Below are positions 17,880-25,962 of a stretch of 37,334 bases of DNA, piece after piece. The position numbers and the translations under genes are program-made. The stretch comes from Pseudomonadota bacterium (GTDB lineage Bacteria; Desulfobacterota; Syntrophorhabdia; Syntrophorhabdales; Syntrophorhabdaceae), in NCBI GenBank assembly GCA_026388315.1, contig JAPLKA010000081.1, positions 1 through 37,334 of the forward strand, given 5' to 3'. Each line of letters starts with the position of its first letter. Positions within the stretch are counted from its first letter, which is position 1. The notes under the pieces are model-generated. The model saw only the letters and a list, made by a program, of their open reading frames with translations, did not search any database and was not told the DNA's origin.

Positions 17880-18308
17880 TTATTCCTGTTTTAACATTGC
17901 CATAATTCTCGCTTCAGCAACAACTTCATTGTCAACATAGGCTTTACCCTCAAAAACCCATATTTCTCTTCTGTGTTTTATGACCTCTAAAACAAGTTTT
18001 ATCTGGTCCCCGGGAATCACAGGTTTTCTGAAACGTGCATCATCAATGCCTGTAAAAAATACCAGGCCTTTTTTCTCCGGAAAGCTTTTAAATGCAAGAA
18101 CCCCGCCTGTTTGAGCCAGGGCTTCAATAATGAGTACCCCGGGCATAATTGGTCTTTGCGGAAAATGACCTGTGAAATAAGGCTCATTAAAAGTCACATT
18201 TTTTATACCAACAATTCTTTTAGCAGGTTCGAATTCAAGAATCCTGTCTACAAGGAGAAAGGGATAACTATGAGGCATAAGTTGCATTATTTCATTAATA
18301 TCAATCAT
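17880..18308 (-). CDS. fabZ: 3-hydroxyacyl-ACP dehydratase FabZ
   Basis: Dehydrates 3-hydroxyacyl-ACP in fatty acid elongation. The 142-residue hot-dog protein shows LMPHSYPFLLVDRILE with the catalytic His, FTGHFPQRPIMPGVLIIEAL with the catalytic Glu, and AQTGG. Its placement between lpxD and lpxA is the common order and balances 3-hydroxyacyl supply between phospholipid and lipid A. ATG 18308 is one base away from the lpxD stop. Confidence 0.96.
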   Translation of the reverse strand: MIDINEIMQLMPHSYPFLLVDRILEFEPAKRIVGIKNVTFNEPYFTGHFPQRPIMPGVLIIEALAQTGGVLAFKSFPEKKGLVFFTGIDDARFRKPVIPGDQIKLVLEVIKHRREIWVFEGKAYVDNEVVAEARIMAMLKQE

Positions 18309-18309
18309 C

Positions 18310-19332
18310 TCAAGCCTCCAGATTGAGTCTTTTTTCTATTTTTTTCATCCTCTCATACAATTTTGGCAGGTTCTTAAGATAGCCTTGAAGCTTTAACCAT
18401 TCCTTATGCGGCATATGGGGCGTACCTGAGATGAGAGAATTATCAGGGACATCCTTTGTGATCCCCGTTCCTCCTGCTGCCATCACATTATTCCCGATGC
18501 TTACGTGATCCTTCACGCCAACCCGCCCCGCAAGAACCACATTGTTACCTACAGAGGAGCTTCCCGCAATTCCCACCAGAGCCACAATGATAGAATTCTC
18601 ACCAATGGACACATTATGTGCAATCTGAACAAGGTTATCAATTTTTGTGCCTTTTTTAATGATAGTTCTTCCAAGAGAAGCCCTGTCAATCGTTACGTTC
18701 GCTCCAATCTCCACCTCATCCTCTATTTCCACAATTCCGAGTTGGGGAATTTTCACATGTCTCGATCCATCCCATACATAACCAAACCCATCACTTCCCA
18801 AAACTGCACCACTGTGAATAATTACATTTTTCCCTATTATCACCCCATCGTATACCGTAACATGAGGATACATGATCGTACCCTCTCCGATTACTGCATT
18901 TTCACCTATATGAACAAACGGATAGAGAATGGCATTGCTTTGGACTACTGCCCCTTCGCCGATATACACATACGGGTAGACACTTGCTGTCTCTGATACT
19001 TCTGCACCCTTTGAAACAGAGGCTAAGGGGTTTATTCCCTTCGCTTCGGGATATCCTTTATGAAAAATCTGTGCTGCCCTGGCATATGCAAGCCCAGGAT
19101 TTTTCGCAATGATAAGGTTTTTATCGGAATAATCATCAGGATTTATATCCTCACCGACAATGATGGCCGATGCTTTTGTGTCTTTTATGTGTTTCCTGAA
19201 ACTTTTCTGGGAAAGAAAGGTTATATCGCCTTCCTGCGCTTCAATCATGCCTGAAATACGCGTTATGGCGATATTCCCATCGCCTGTTAAACGGCCCCCT
19301 ATTTTTTCAGCAATATCTTTTAATGTAATCAT
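18310..19332 (-). CDS. lpxD: UDP-3-O-acylglucosamine N-acyltransferase
   Basis: Third step of lipid A synthesis: adds the N-linked 3-hydroxyacyl chain. The 340-residue protein has the N-terminal LpxD nucleotide-binding domain (TLKDIAEKIGGRLTGDG), a long hexapeptide beta-helix, and the catalytic region LVQIAHNVSIGENSII with its His. The C-terminal helix is rich in Lys and Leu (LPKLYERMKKIEKRLN). The start overlaps the ompH stop as ATGA. Confidence 0.95.
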   Translation of the reverse strand: MITLKDIAEKIGGRLTGDGNIAITRISGMIEAQEGDITFLSQKSFRKHIKDTKASAIIVGEDINPDDYSDKNLIIAKNPGLAYARAAQIFHKGYPEAKGINPLASVSKGAEVSETASVYPYVYIGEGAVVQSNAILYPFVHIGENAVIGEGTIMYPHVTVYDGVIIGKNVIIHSGAVLGSDGFGYVWDGSRHVKIPQLGIVEIEDEVEIGANVTIDRASLGRTIIKKGTKIDNLVQIAHNVSIGENSIIVALVGIAGSSSVGNNVVLAGRVGVKDHVSIGNNVMAAGGTGITKDVPDNSLISGTPHMPHKEWLKLQGYLKNLPKLYERMKKIEKRLNLEA

Positions 19333-19874
19333 TTTTTAGGAGCTGGCTTCTTTTTCGCAAAATCATTATATTGGGCAATGACTTTATTCGTTATATCAAT
19401 TGAAGGACTTGCAAAGAGTATGCCTGCCTGACTTTTTTCGAGAATAAGGGTGTGCTTATCTTTTTCTCCTATGGTTTTGATTACCTGTTCAACATCTTTT
19501 AATATTCTCTGAGTAAACTCTCCATCTTTTTGCTGCAACTCAGTCTGGTAATCATTGGCTAATCTCTGATAATCTTTCTGTTTATTCTGAAAATCTTTTT
19601 CTTTTCCAGCCCTTGCATCCGGGGTAATTGTGGCGCTCTGTCGCTCTATTACATCCTTCATTTTTTGTAACTCTTCCTGTTTGCCGTCCAACAGCTTCTT
19701 TAATCTCTCGGCTTCGCCTGTCAGTGAATTTTTTGCTTCCTTGCCTTTGTCAGATTCAAGCATAACCCTCTGAAGATCAACGTAAGCGATGTTTAAATTC
19801 TGAGCATTAACCGGGAATGTCAAAGTAAATAGAGTAGAAAGAGCAACCAGGACAATAAAAATAAAATTCTTCAT
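19329..19874 (-). CDS. OmpH/Skp-family periplasmic chaperone
   Basis: A 181-residue secreted coiled-coil protein that escorts unfolded outer-membrane proteins to the BAM machine. It has a signal peptide (MKNFIFIVLVALSTLFTLTFPVNAQ), the family opening NIAYVDLQRVMLES, then long charged helices with Lys, Glu and Gln heptads (about residues 50-130) forming the tentacles. ATG 19874 has AAGGAGG well placed. It sits between bamA (11-nt gap) and lpxD, the usual arrangement. Confidence 0.92.
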   Translation of the reverse strand: MKNFIFIVLVALSTLFTLTFPVNAQNLNIAYVDLQRVMLESDKGKEAKNSLTGEAERLKKLLDGKQEELQKMKDVIERQSATITPDARAGKEKDFQNKQKDYQRLANDYQTELQQKDGEFTQRILKDVEQVIKTIGEKDKHTLILEKSQAGILFASPSIDITNKVIAQYNDFAKKKPAPKK

Positions 19875-19885
19875 ACTGCCTCCTT

Positions 19886-22150
19886 TTAATATTGTGTACC
19901 CATAGCAAAATCAAAAACGCTTCCTCGCTCATCCTGTCTTGGATTAAGATTAAACCCAAGTTCAAGACGAATTGGACCCATAGGAGAAAACCATCTTATA
20001 CCAAACCCTGCTGAGGTCCGGACACCGTTCAGCAGCCAACCGTTTGAATCGTCAAAGGCATGTCCCGCATCGAAAAACAGCACACCTTTAAACCCGGCAG
20101 GTTTATAAATGGGGAAAATCCACTCACAATTAAAAAACAATTGATTCTTGCCTCCGATAACTTCTCCGGTATTATCCAGTGGACCTGCTTCGCCGTATTT
20201 AAAACCCCTTACCGTTTGCAACCCGCCTACATAAAATTTTTCATAAACAGGCACTTCTTTTCCTCCATACCCTTGTATCGTTCCAGCGGTACCTCTTATA
20301 AAAAACGTGCTATCCCAGAAACCAGCAGGAATATATCTCCCATAAAAAGCTATGACCCTATAGAAAGAGTTATCGCCGGCGAATGGGCCACCTGCAAGCT
20401 CAAAGGATGTTTCTGTATTTATTCCTATGTGAGGGTTCATTATATCATCAATGGTGTTCTCTCCAAGGGAAAAAGTTACACTGCTTGTTGACAATGTGCC
20501 TGCCTGATCCTGTATATAAGTGCTTGCTGAAGCATCGATATTTGTTACACTGGTGGTCTCATACCTGTACCTGACGCTTCCTTTTACATCATCAGTCAGG
20601 GGCTTTATAAGGGATACACTTCCGCCCCATTTATTATAAGTATATGTATCCATAATTCTTCCAAAATTGAATACGCTTAACCCCGCATGCATGTTTAAAT
20701 CAAAAATATAAGGTTCTAAATACGAAAAATTATATTGCTGCGTAATAGCGCCCAAAGAAGCCGTAAGATAAAGTTTTCTTCCTGTGCCCAGGAAGTTTTC
20801 TTGAGATATACTTCCAGACAGAATGAGCTTATCATACGAACTGTAGCCAACCCCGGCACTCAAAGAACCTGTAGGTTTTTCTTCAACAGTAATATCCGTA
20901 TTGATCTTGTCCGGCTCATCTGTTTTTATAATCTTGAAATCGGCATTTTTAAAAAATGTGGTGTTTCTCAGGCGCTTCTGACTTTTTTTAAGGTTTGTTG
21001 CAGAAAACCTTTCACCCTCTACAATTCTCAACTCCCTTCGCACCACCTTGTCTCTTGTCTTCGTATTTCCCAATATATTGATTCTGTTGATAAATATCTC
21101 TTCGTTTTTCTTTATATCAAAAGTAATATTTACTTTTTGTGTTTCATCATCTATTAAAGTGAGGGGGGAGATTTCGCAGAAGGCATAGCCTTTATCCTGG
21201 TAAAAATCGTTAAGCCTCATAACATCCCGTTGAAACATGGTGGACCTGAAGGTATTATCAGTTTTACTTCTTAACTCTTTATTCATTACCTCTTTATCGA
21301 ATAAAATATCCCCGGAAAAATCTACTGAGCCTACTTTGTATAGATTTCCCTCCTCAACGGGTAATGTAAGGCTCATCGTTTTCCCATCCTGAGAAATTTT
21401 AACGTCAGGAACACCTACCTTTACCCTCACATAACCGTTGTCGTTATAAAAGGCTTCGATGTTTTTCCTGTCATCATCAAGCGCCTCTTCATCGAGAATA
21501 CCGGAACCATCAAACCAATAAAACATGTCTTTCTTTCTTGTTCTCATAAAATCTTTCAACTTACTGTCTTTAAATGTCTTATTCCCCGTAAAAGCAATTT
21601 TTGTAACATATGCCTTCTCGGGTTCATCAATTAAAAACTTTACGCTTGCCTCGTAGCCTTCCTCATAATCAATTTCGTAATTAACCTTTGTTGCATAATA
21701 ACCTTTGCTTGAATAAAACTTTCTGATTTCATCCATGCTTTCTTTTATCTTTTCAATATTAAGTACGGTGTTGGTTTTGATTTTAAGTTTTTCAGTGATT
21801 TCGGTTGTTTTGAGTTTTTTATTGCCTGACAATAAGATATTTTTGATTGGTGGTCTTTCAATAACCACAAAAGTTACGGTTTTCCCTTTATCGGTATCCT
21901 GAACGTCTATCTGGACATCGCTAAAAAAACCAGTTTTATAGATATTTTTCATGTCGTCCTGGATTTTATCAAGGCTGTATGGTTCGTTTTCCTTGATTTT
22001 TATGTTGTTCATTATAAAACCTGTGTCGATCCTTTCGTTTCCCGTCACGTTGATCTTTGCAATTTTATTTGGCTCATCGGCCCGGATAATACCCGGAAAC
22101 GCGCAGAAAACCACTAAAAAAATGACAATAATTGTCTTGAAAGTCCTCAT
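19886..22150 (-). CDS. bamA: Outer membrane protein assembly factor BamA
   Basis: Core of the machine that folds beta-barrel proteins into the outer membrane. The product (about 754 residues) has a signal peptide (RTFKTIIVIFLVVFCAFPG), five POTRA domains (to about residue 420) and a C-terminal 16-strand barrel with the VRGFKYGEAGP motif of the L6 loop and a Tyr-terminated last strand. I prefer ATG 22150 over the in-frame TTG at 22162, because the TTG lies inside the predicted -10 box and would be upstream of transcription start. It is the first gene of the 11-gene operon. Confidence 0.94.
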   Translation of the reverse strand: MRTFKTIIVIFLVVFCAFPGIIRADEPNKIAKINVTGNERIDTGFIMNNIKIKENEPYSLDKIQDDMKNIYKTGFFSDVQIDVQDTDKGKTVTFVVIERPPIKNILLSGNKKLKTTEITEKLKIKTNTVLNIEKIKESMDEIRKFYSSKGYYATKVNYEIDYEEGYEASVKFLIDEPEKAYVTKIAFTGNKTFKDSKLKDFMRTRKKDMFYWFDGSGILDEEALDDDRKNIEAFYNDNGYVRVKVGVPDVKISQDGKTMSLTLPVEEGNLYKVGSVDFSGDILFDKEVMNKELRSKTDNTFRSTMFQRDVMRLNDFYQDKGYAFCEISPLTLIDDETQKVNITFDIKKNEEIFINRINILGNTKTRDKVVRRELRIVEGERFSATNLKKSQKRLRNTTFFKNADFKIIKTDEPDKINTDITVEEKPTGSLSAGVGYSSYDKLILSGSISQENFLGTGRKLYLTASLGAITQQYNFSYLEPYIFDLNMHAGLSVFNFGRIMDTYTYNKWGGSVSLIKPLTDDVKGSVRYRYETTSVTNIDASASTYIQDQAGTLSTSSVTFSLGENTIDDIMNPHIGINTETSFELAGGPFAGDNSFYRVIAFYGRYIPAGFWDSTFFIRGTAGTIQGYGGKEVPVYEKFYVGGLQTVRGFKYGEAGPLDNTGEVIGGKNQLFFNCEWIFPIYKPAGFKGVLFFDAGHAFDDSNGWLLNGVRTSAGFGIRWFSPMGPIRLELGFNLNPRQDERGSVFDFAMGTQY

Positions 22151-22161
22151 TAAGAATAGCA

Positions 22162-22190
22162 AAATTAACAGAAAAATGCCTTATTGTAAA
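22162..22190 (-). promoter_or_regulatory. Promoter for bamA operon
   Basis: On the minus strand: TTTACA (22185-22190), 17-nt spacer and TAATTT (22162-22167). Transcription would begin near 22155, about 5 nt before ATG 22150, so the mRNA would be nearly leaderless. No Shine-Dalgarno is seen. Confidence 0.5.
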
Positions 22191-22224
22191 GGTAAAAAGT
22201 CAGACAGCTCTTTAAACAAATAAT

Positions 22225-22253
22225 TTGAATATACGTGCGTTCCAACGTATAAT
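22225..22253 (+). promoter_or_regulatory. Promoter for cobA-hemD
   Basis: TTGAAT (22225-22230), 17-nt spacer and perfect TATAAT (22248-22253). ATG 22263 lies only 9 nt beyond the -10, so the message should be leaderless or nearly so. Confidence 0.65.
22231..22250. promoter_or_regulatory. Inverted repeat in cobA-hemD promoter spacer, possible operator
   Basis: ATACGT (22231-22236) and ACGTAT (22245-22250) flank 8 nt within the promoter spacer, overlapping the first bases of the -10. The position suits a repressor site, but no regulator is known. Confidence 0.3.
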
Positions 22254-22262
22254 TTCACCTGT

Positions 22263-23747
22263 ATGTGCAAAGTATATCTTGTAGGAGCAGGACCAGGAGA
22301 TTTAAGGCTTATTACATTAAGAGGCTTTGAACTCATTCAAAAAGCAGACGTCATTATTTATGATTATCTGGTCAATAAAGATCTTTTAAGCTATTCCAGA
22401 AGTGAAGCTGAGCTTATATACGTTGGGAAACAGGCATCTCAACATGAATTGCCTCAATACGACATTAATAGTCTGTTAGTCGAGAAGGCAAAAAAAAGGG
22501 GAATTATAGTGAGATTAAAGGGCGGCGATCCTTTTATTTTTGGAAGAGGCGGGGAAGAGGCTGAGTTTTTATATGAACACGGGATAGATTTTGAAATCGT
22601 CCCCGGCGTCACATCTGCCATATCTGCACCAGCCTATTCAGGTATTCCCCTTACCCACAGAGATTATGCATCCACAGTCGCCTTTATTACAGGACACGAA
22701 GATGATAAAAAGGGACAATCCACAATCAAATGGGATGAGCTTGCCAAAGGGCCGGATACACTCGTATTGCTTATGGGCATAAAGAACCTGAAAGAAATTA
22801 AGGAAAAATTGATAAATGGAGGTAGAAATCCTCAGACTCCTTCGTGCATCATTCAATGGGGTACCCTGCCCGAGCAGAAAGTTGTTACAGGGCCACTACA
22901 TAAAATAGACACACTTGCCGAAAAAGAACGGATAAAACCACCGGGAATAATTATTGTTGGTGAAGTAGTAAATCTGAGAAAAAAACTGAAGTGGTTTGAA
23001 AACAAACCCCTTTTTGGAAGAAAAATAGCAGTAACAAGGGCGCCGCACCAATCAATAAAACTTGGGGGACTTCTCACTGAAAAAGGCGCACAAGTAATGT
23101 ATTTACCAACTATAGAGATCATACCTATAGAACCGAATGAACCCCTCGTGGAATCGATACATTTCATTGAGAAGTATTGCTGTATTATATTTACCAGTGT
23201 TAATGGTATCTCTGTATTTTTTGATAACCTTTTTAGATGTGGCAAGGATATAAGGGCTTTACATGGCATAAAGATCCTGCCTATCGGGGAAGCTACCGCC
23301 TCTCTTCTGAAATCTAAAGGCATTGTTCCTGACTTTCTTCCGGAAAAATTCATTTCGGAAGGAATCATAGACGTGCTTAAAGGCATGGAAATTAAGGACA
23401 AGCAGTTTCTTCATCCACGGGCAGAAGAGGCAAGGGATGTGATTGTCGAATATATCAGAAACCAGGGAGGACTGTGCGATGTAATCCCCATATACAAGAC
23501 TGCTTTACCGAAATCCCCTGCCTTACTTACAAAAAAACCTGACATCGTAACATTCACAAGTTCCTCGACAGTAAACAACTTTATCAAGCTATACGGAAAG
23601 AATGTCTTACAGAATACTTTAATCGCCTCAATAGGCCCCATCACAACAGAGACATTAAAAAACCACACTGTTGATGTTCATATAGAGGCTGAGCGGTATG
23701 ATATAAATGGTTTGGTTGAAGCCATAGAATCTTACTTTAAAAAATGA
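22263..23747 (+). CDS. cobA-hemD: Uroporphyrinogen-III C-methyltransferase / uroporphyrinogen-III synthase fusion
   Basis: A 494-residue bifunctional enzyme for siroheme and cobalamin precursors. Residues 1 to ~245 are the SAM-dependent methyltransferase (SUMT): VYLVGAGPGDLRLITLRG, VRLKGGDPFIFGRGGEEAEF and VPGVTSAISAPAYSGIPLTH. Residues ~250-494 are HemD (uroporphyrinogen-III synthase), starting FGRKIAVTRAPHQS with the later FTSSSTVNNF motif. HemD closes the ring that the SUMT half then methylates. Fusions of this kind are common in anaerobes. No Shine-Dalgarno is present; the promoter sits directly before the start codon. Confidence 0.94.
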   Translation: MCKVYLVGAGPGDLRLITLRGFELIQKADVIIYDYLVNKDLLSYSRSEAELIYVGKQASQHELPQYDINSLLVEKAKKRGIIVRLKGGDPFIFGRGGEEAEFLYEHGIDFEIVPGVTSAISAPAYSGIPLTHRDYASTVAFITGHEDDKKGQSTIKWDELAKGPDTLVLLMGIKNLKEIKEKLINGGRNPQTPSCIIQWGTLPEQKVVTGPLHKIDTLAEKERIKPPGIIIVGEVVNLRKKLKWFENKPLFGRKIAVTRAPHQSIKLGGLLTEKGAQVMYLPTIEIIPIEPNEPLVESIHFIEKYCCIIFTSVNGISVFFDNLFRCGKDIRALHGIKILPIGEATASLLKSKGIVPDFLPEKFISEGIIDVLKGMEIKDKQFLHPRAEEARDVIVEYIRNQGGLCDVIPIYKTALPKSPALLTKKPDIVTFTSSSTVNNFIKLYGKNVLQNTLIASIGPITTETLKNHTVDVHIEAERYDINGLVEAIESYFKK

Positions 23748-23789
23748 TGATGCTGGATGGCAATTAGCTGATAGCTGAAGGAGATGTTC

Positions 23790-24176
23790 ATGTACTCAAC
23801 ACGCATATACTACCAGGACACAGATGCCGGCGGTGTGGTCTATTTTGCTAATTATCTCAAATTTTTCGAAAAATCCTGGTTTGAATACCTGCTGTCAATC
23901 GGTATTTCTATCCCTGAATGGGAAAAACAGGACACATATATTATAGTCAGAACTGTAACTATGGACCTGCTCGAAAAATTAAAATACGGAGATATTATTC
24001 AAGTCGCTACATCTGTGACAGAGATAAAGAATTCCTACTTTATTCTCTCACATACAGTGTTCAAAGAAGGAAAACCCACCACAAAGGGCGAAACCAAAAT
24101 GGTCTGCATAAACATGGCCGGCAAACCCAAACGAATTCCAGATGAATTTAAAAATAAACTATTAAAAAATTCTTAA
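23790..24176 (+). CDS. YbgC/FadM-type acyl-CoA thioesterase
   Basis: A 128-residue hot-dog thioesterase with the signature YYQDTDAGGVVYFANYLKF (Asp in the active site). It resembles YbgC of the Tol-Pal cluster and 4-hydroxybenzoyl-CoA thioesterases; no tol genes are nearby, so the substrate is unknown. I chose ATG 23790 because AAGGAG sits 6 nt before it. The in-frame ATG at 23784 directly abuts the AAGGAG and is too close. It follows cobA-hemD by about 40 nt containing TAGCTGATAGCTG words. Confidence 0.88.
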   Translation: MYSTRIYYQDTDAGGVVYFANYLKFFEKSWFEYLLSIGISIPEWEKQDTYIIVRTVTMDLLEKLKYGDIIQVATSVTEIKNSYFILSHTVFKEGKPTTKGETKMVCINMAGKPKRIPDEFKNKLLKNS

Positions 24177-24200
24177 TTCTAAATTCACAATTCTAAATTG
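24167..24200. repeat. AATTCT word array between convergent genes
   Basis: Iterated words AATTCTTAATTCTAAATTC and CAATTCTAAATTG extend from the end of the thioesterase gene toward ctpA. The same words recur at 33700-33725. Confidence 0.5.
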
Positions 24201-24203
24201 CAA

Positions 24204-25544
24204 TTATTTCCCCCGCAGCGCTTCCCAGCTTTTCAGTATCTGGAGACCCATGGCAAGTTGAAAATCATCATCTGCGGTATTTTTGTTATTAGAATTATCT
24301 TTAGAATTATCTAATGTCTTTATTTGTTTTTCAGTTTTTCCTTGTTTGTCGGGTTTTTCCGGTTTATCAGTTTCAATATGTTTATTAAGGTCTTTTTCCT
24401 TCAGAACCATTCCTTTTTCTTTGCCCCGCACAATGTTACTATCAACGGCAATATCCGGTGAAATACCCTCTGCCTGGATCGAACGGCCCTTTGGTGTATA
24501 ATATTTCGCCGTAGTTAATCTTACAGCAGAACCGTCTCCGAGCGGAAAAATAGTCTGAACTGAGCCCTTACCAAAGGTCTTTGCGCCTACAATAATAGCC
24601 CTCTTATAATCCTGCAAAGCACCGGCAACAATCTCCGATGCGCTTGCGCTTCCTTCATTGACAAGCACTACAAGAGGACCAACATAATCACTTTTTTTAT
24701 GTGCATAAAACTTCATATTACTGTCCTCTTTCTTCTTGCCATCAATGGACACAATTAAACCATCTGTGAGGAATTTATCCGATATTTCAACAGCCTGCTC
24801 AAGGAGTCCACCAGGGTTATTTCTCATATCAAGAATAACACCCTTTAATGGTTTTTCCTTGTTACTCTGTTCTAACTCTTTCATGGCATTATCAAAATCC
24901 TTTGATGTCTTTTCCTGGAATTGCACTATTCGAATATACCCATAATTATCTTCAATCATTCTATACTTGACGCTTTTGACAACAATAACGTCCCTCACTA
25001 CTTTAAATTCCTGAGGAGTTGTAAATCCTTCTCTCATTATCGTTAATGCAACGGGTTTACCTTTGGTCCCCCGTATCATTTTTACAATATCAATAAGATT
25101 CATATTCTTTGTAGGTTTTCCATCAATCCTCACAATGTGATCCCCTGTTTTGACACCAGCCTTGTATGCAGGCGTATCTTCTATTGGCGTAATCACTACG
25201 GGAAAACCATCTTTTACGGTAATCTCAATGCCTATACCACCAAATTCGCCCTTCGTTTCTGTCTGCATATCCTTATACATATCGGGCGTCAAAAATGATG
25301 AATGAGGGTCAAGAGATTCAAGGATACCCTTGATGGCAGAATAGACAATTTCTTTATCCTTCACTTCATCAACATAATTTTTCTTAACAAGGTCTATAAC
25401 ATCAGAGAATGTTTTCAAATATTCATAGATCTCCTTGTTGTCATTGCTTGGATATACTCTTTTTCCCTGGGCACCCATAAGAAAACCAAGGATAAAAACA
25501 ATGACGAAAAACATGCTTAAAGACAGCTTCAGCTTTTTACTCAT
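24204..25544 (-). CDS. ctpA: C-terminal processing protease (S41 family)
   Basis: Periplasmic serine protease that trims C-termini of exported proteins. The product (about 446 residues) has an N-terminal signal anchor (LKLSLSMFFVIVFILGFLMG), a PDZ domain (GGIGIEITVKDG through GDHIVRIDGKPT), and the protease core with NEGSASASEIVAGAL (catalytic Ser) and TFGKGSVQTIFPL (catalytic Lys). The C-terminal tail is rich in Lys, Asn, Asp and Thr and probably flexible. ATG 25544 has AGGAGG 8 nt upstream; the GTG at 25550 is too close to it. It has its own promoter and converges on the thioesterase gene. Confidence 0.94.
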   Translation of the reverse strand: MSKKLKLSLSMFFVIVFILGFLMGAQGKRVYPSNDNKEIYEYLKTFSDVIDLVKKNYVDEVKDKEIVYSAIKGILESLDPHSSFLTPDMYKDMQTETKGEFGGIGIEITVKDGFPVVITPIEDTPAYKAGVKTGDHIVRIDGKPTKNMNLIDIVKMIRGTKGKPVALTIMREGFTTPQEFKVVRDVIVVKSVKYRMIEDNYGYIRIVQFQEKTSKDFDNAMKELEQSNKEKPLKGVILDMRNNPGGLLEQAVEISDKFLTDGLIVSIDGKKKEDSNMKFYAHKKSDYVGPLVVLVNEGSASASEIVAGALQDYKRAIIVGAKTFGKGSVQTIFPLGDGSAVRLTTAKYYTPKGRSIQAEGISPDIAVDSNIVRGKEKGMVLKEKDLNKHIETDKPEKPDKQGKTEKQIKTLDNSKDNSNNKNTADDDFQLAMGLQILKSWEALRGK

Positions 25545-25564
25545 ATACACATCCTCCTGACGTG

Positions 25565-25593
25565 ATAATACTACAATCCTTTTAAATTTTCAA
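25565..25593 (-). promoter_or_regulatory. Promoter for ctpA
   Basis: Minus strand: TTGAAA (25588-25593), 17-nt spacer and TATTAT (25565-25570). It is well placed just upstream of the AGGAGG ribosome binding site. Confidence 0.6.
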
Positions 25594-25680
25594 TGATTTA
25601 GCAAATAGCAATTAGCTTATAGTGTTTAGCCGTTAGTTATCAAAAATATTTTATAAGCTTCGAGGCGCTACAAAAGATAG

Positions 25681-25938
25681 TAGATTCCCACGGGCAAGCA
25701 CGTGGCACTGATATATACACGCGTTGCGTGAATAATAATGCATTCACCCACGCTTGAAAGCGTGATCCTCATACCTTGCGTCTTTGGTGGGTAAGAAGTA
25801 CCGCGAATGTAAGTGAGTGGCATCTACCCAGCGAGCACCGCGAGCGAGAGGGGGAGGCTCCGCGGGCCGGGGCACCCGCTTGCGGGTCGTGTGGAGGGGG
25901 CGACGCAAGCCCCTGCAATAGGTTGTCGCTAATAGCGA
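25681..25938. repeat. GC-rich cluster of short hairpins
   Basis: Six small perfect palindromes occur within about 260 bp: CCACG/CGTGG (25688-25705), CACGC/GCGTG (25718-25730), CACGCT/AGCGTG (25749-25764, TGAA loop), ACCCGC/GCGGGT (25874-25887), GGGGC/GCCCC (25897-25913) and TCGCT/AGCGA (25926-25938). The segment from about 25810 is far richer in GC than its surroundings and carries GCGAG words. No gene is supported. It may be a REP-type (BIME-like) cluster, a structured RNA, or imported DNA. Confidence 0.6.
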
Positions 25939-25950
25939 ATAATTTATGTT
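25923..25950 (+). promoter_or_regulatory. Possible promoter for mnmA
   Basis: TTGTCG (25923-25928), 16-nt spacer and TATGTT (25945-25950). ATG 25963 follows 12 nt later without a Shine-Dalgarno, so a very short leader is expected. Confidence 0.35.
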
Positions 25951-25962
25951 ATTCTTTACCTT

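Noticed and set aside
25681-25938. tRNA or other known RNA gene
   Set aside because: The palindromes do not make a cloverleaf and no known riboswitch core could be recognised.
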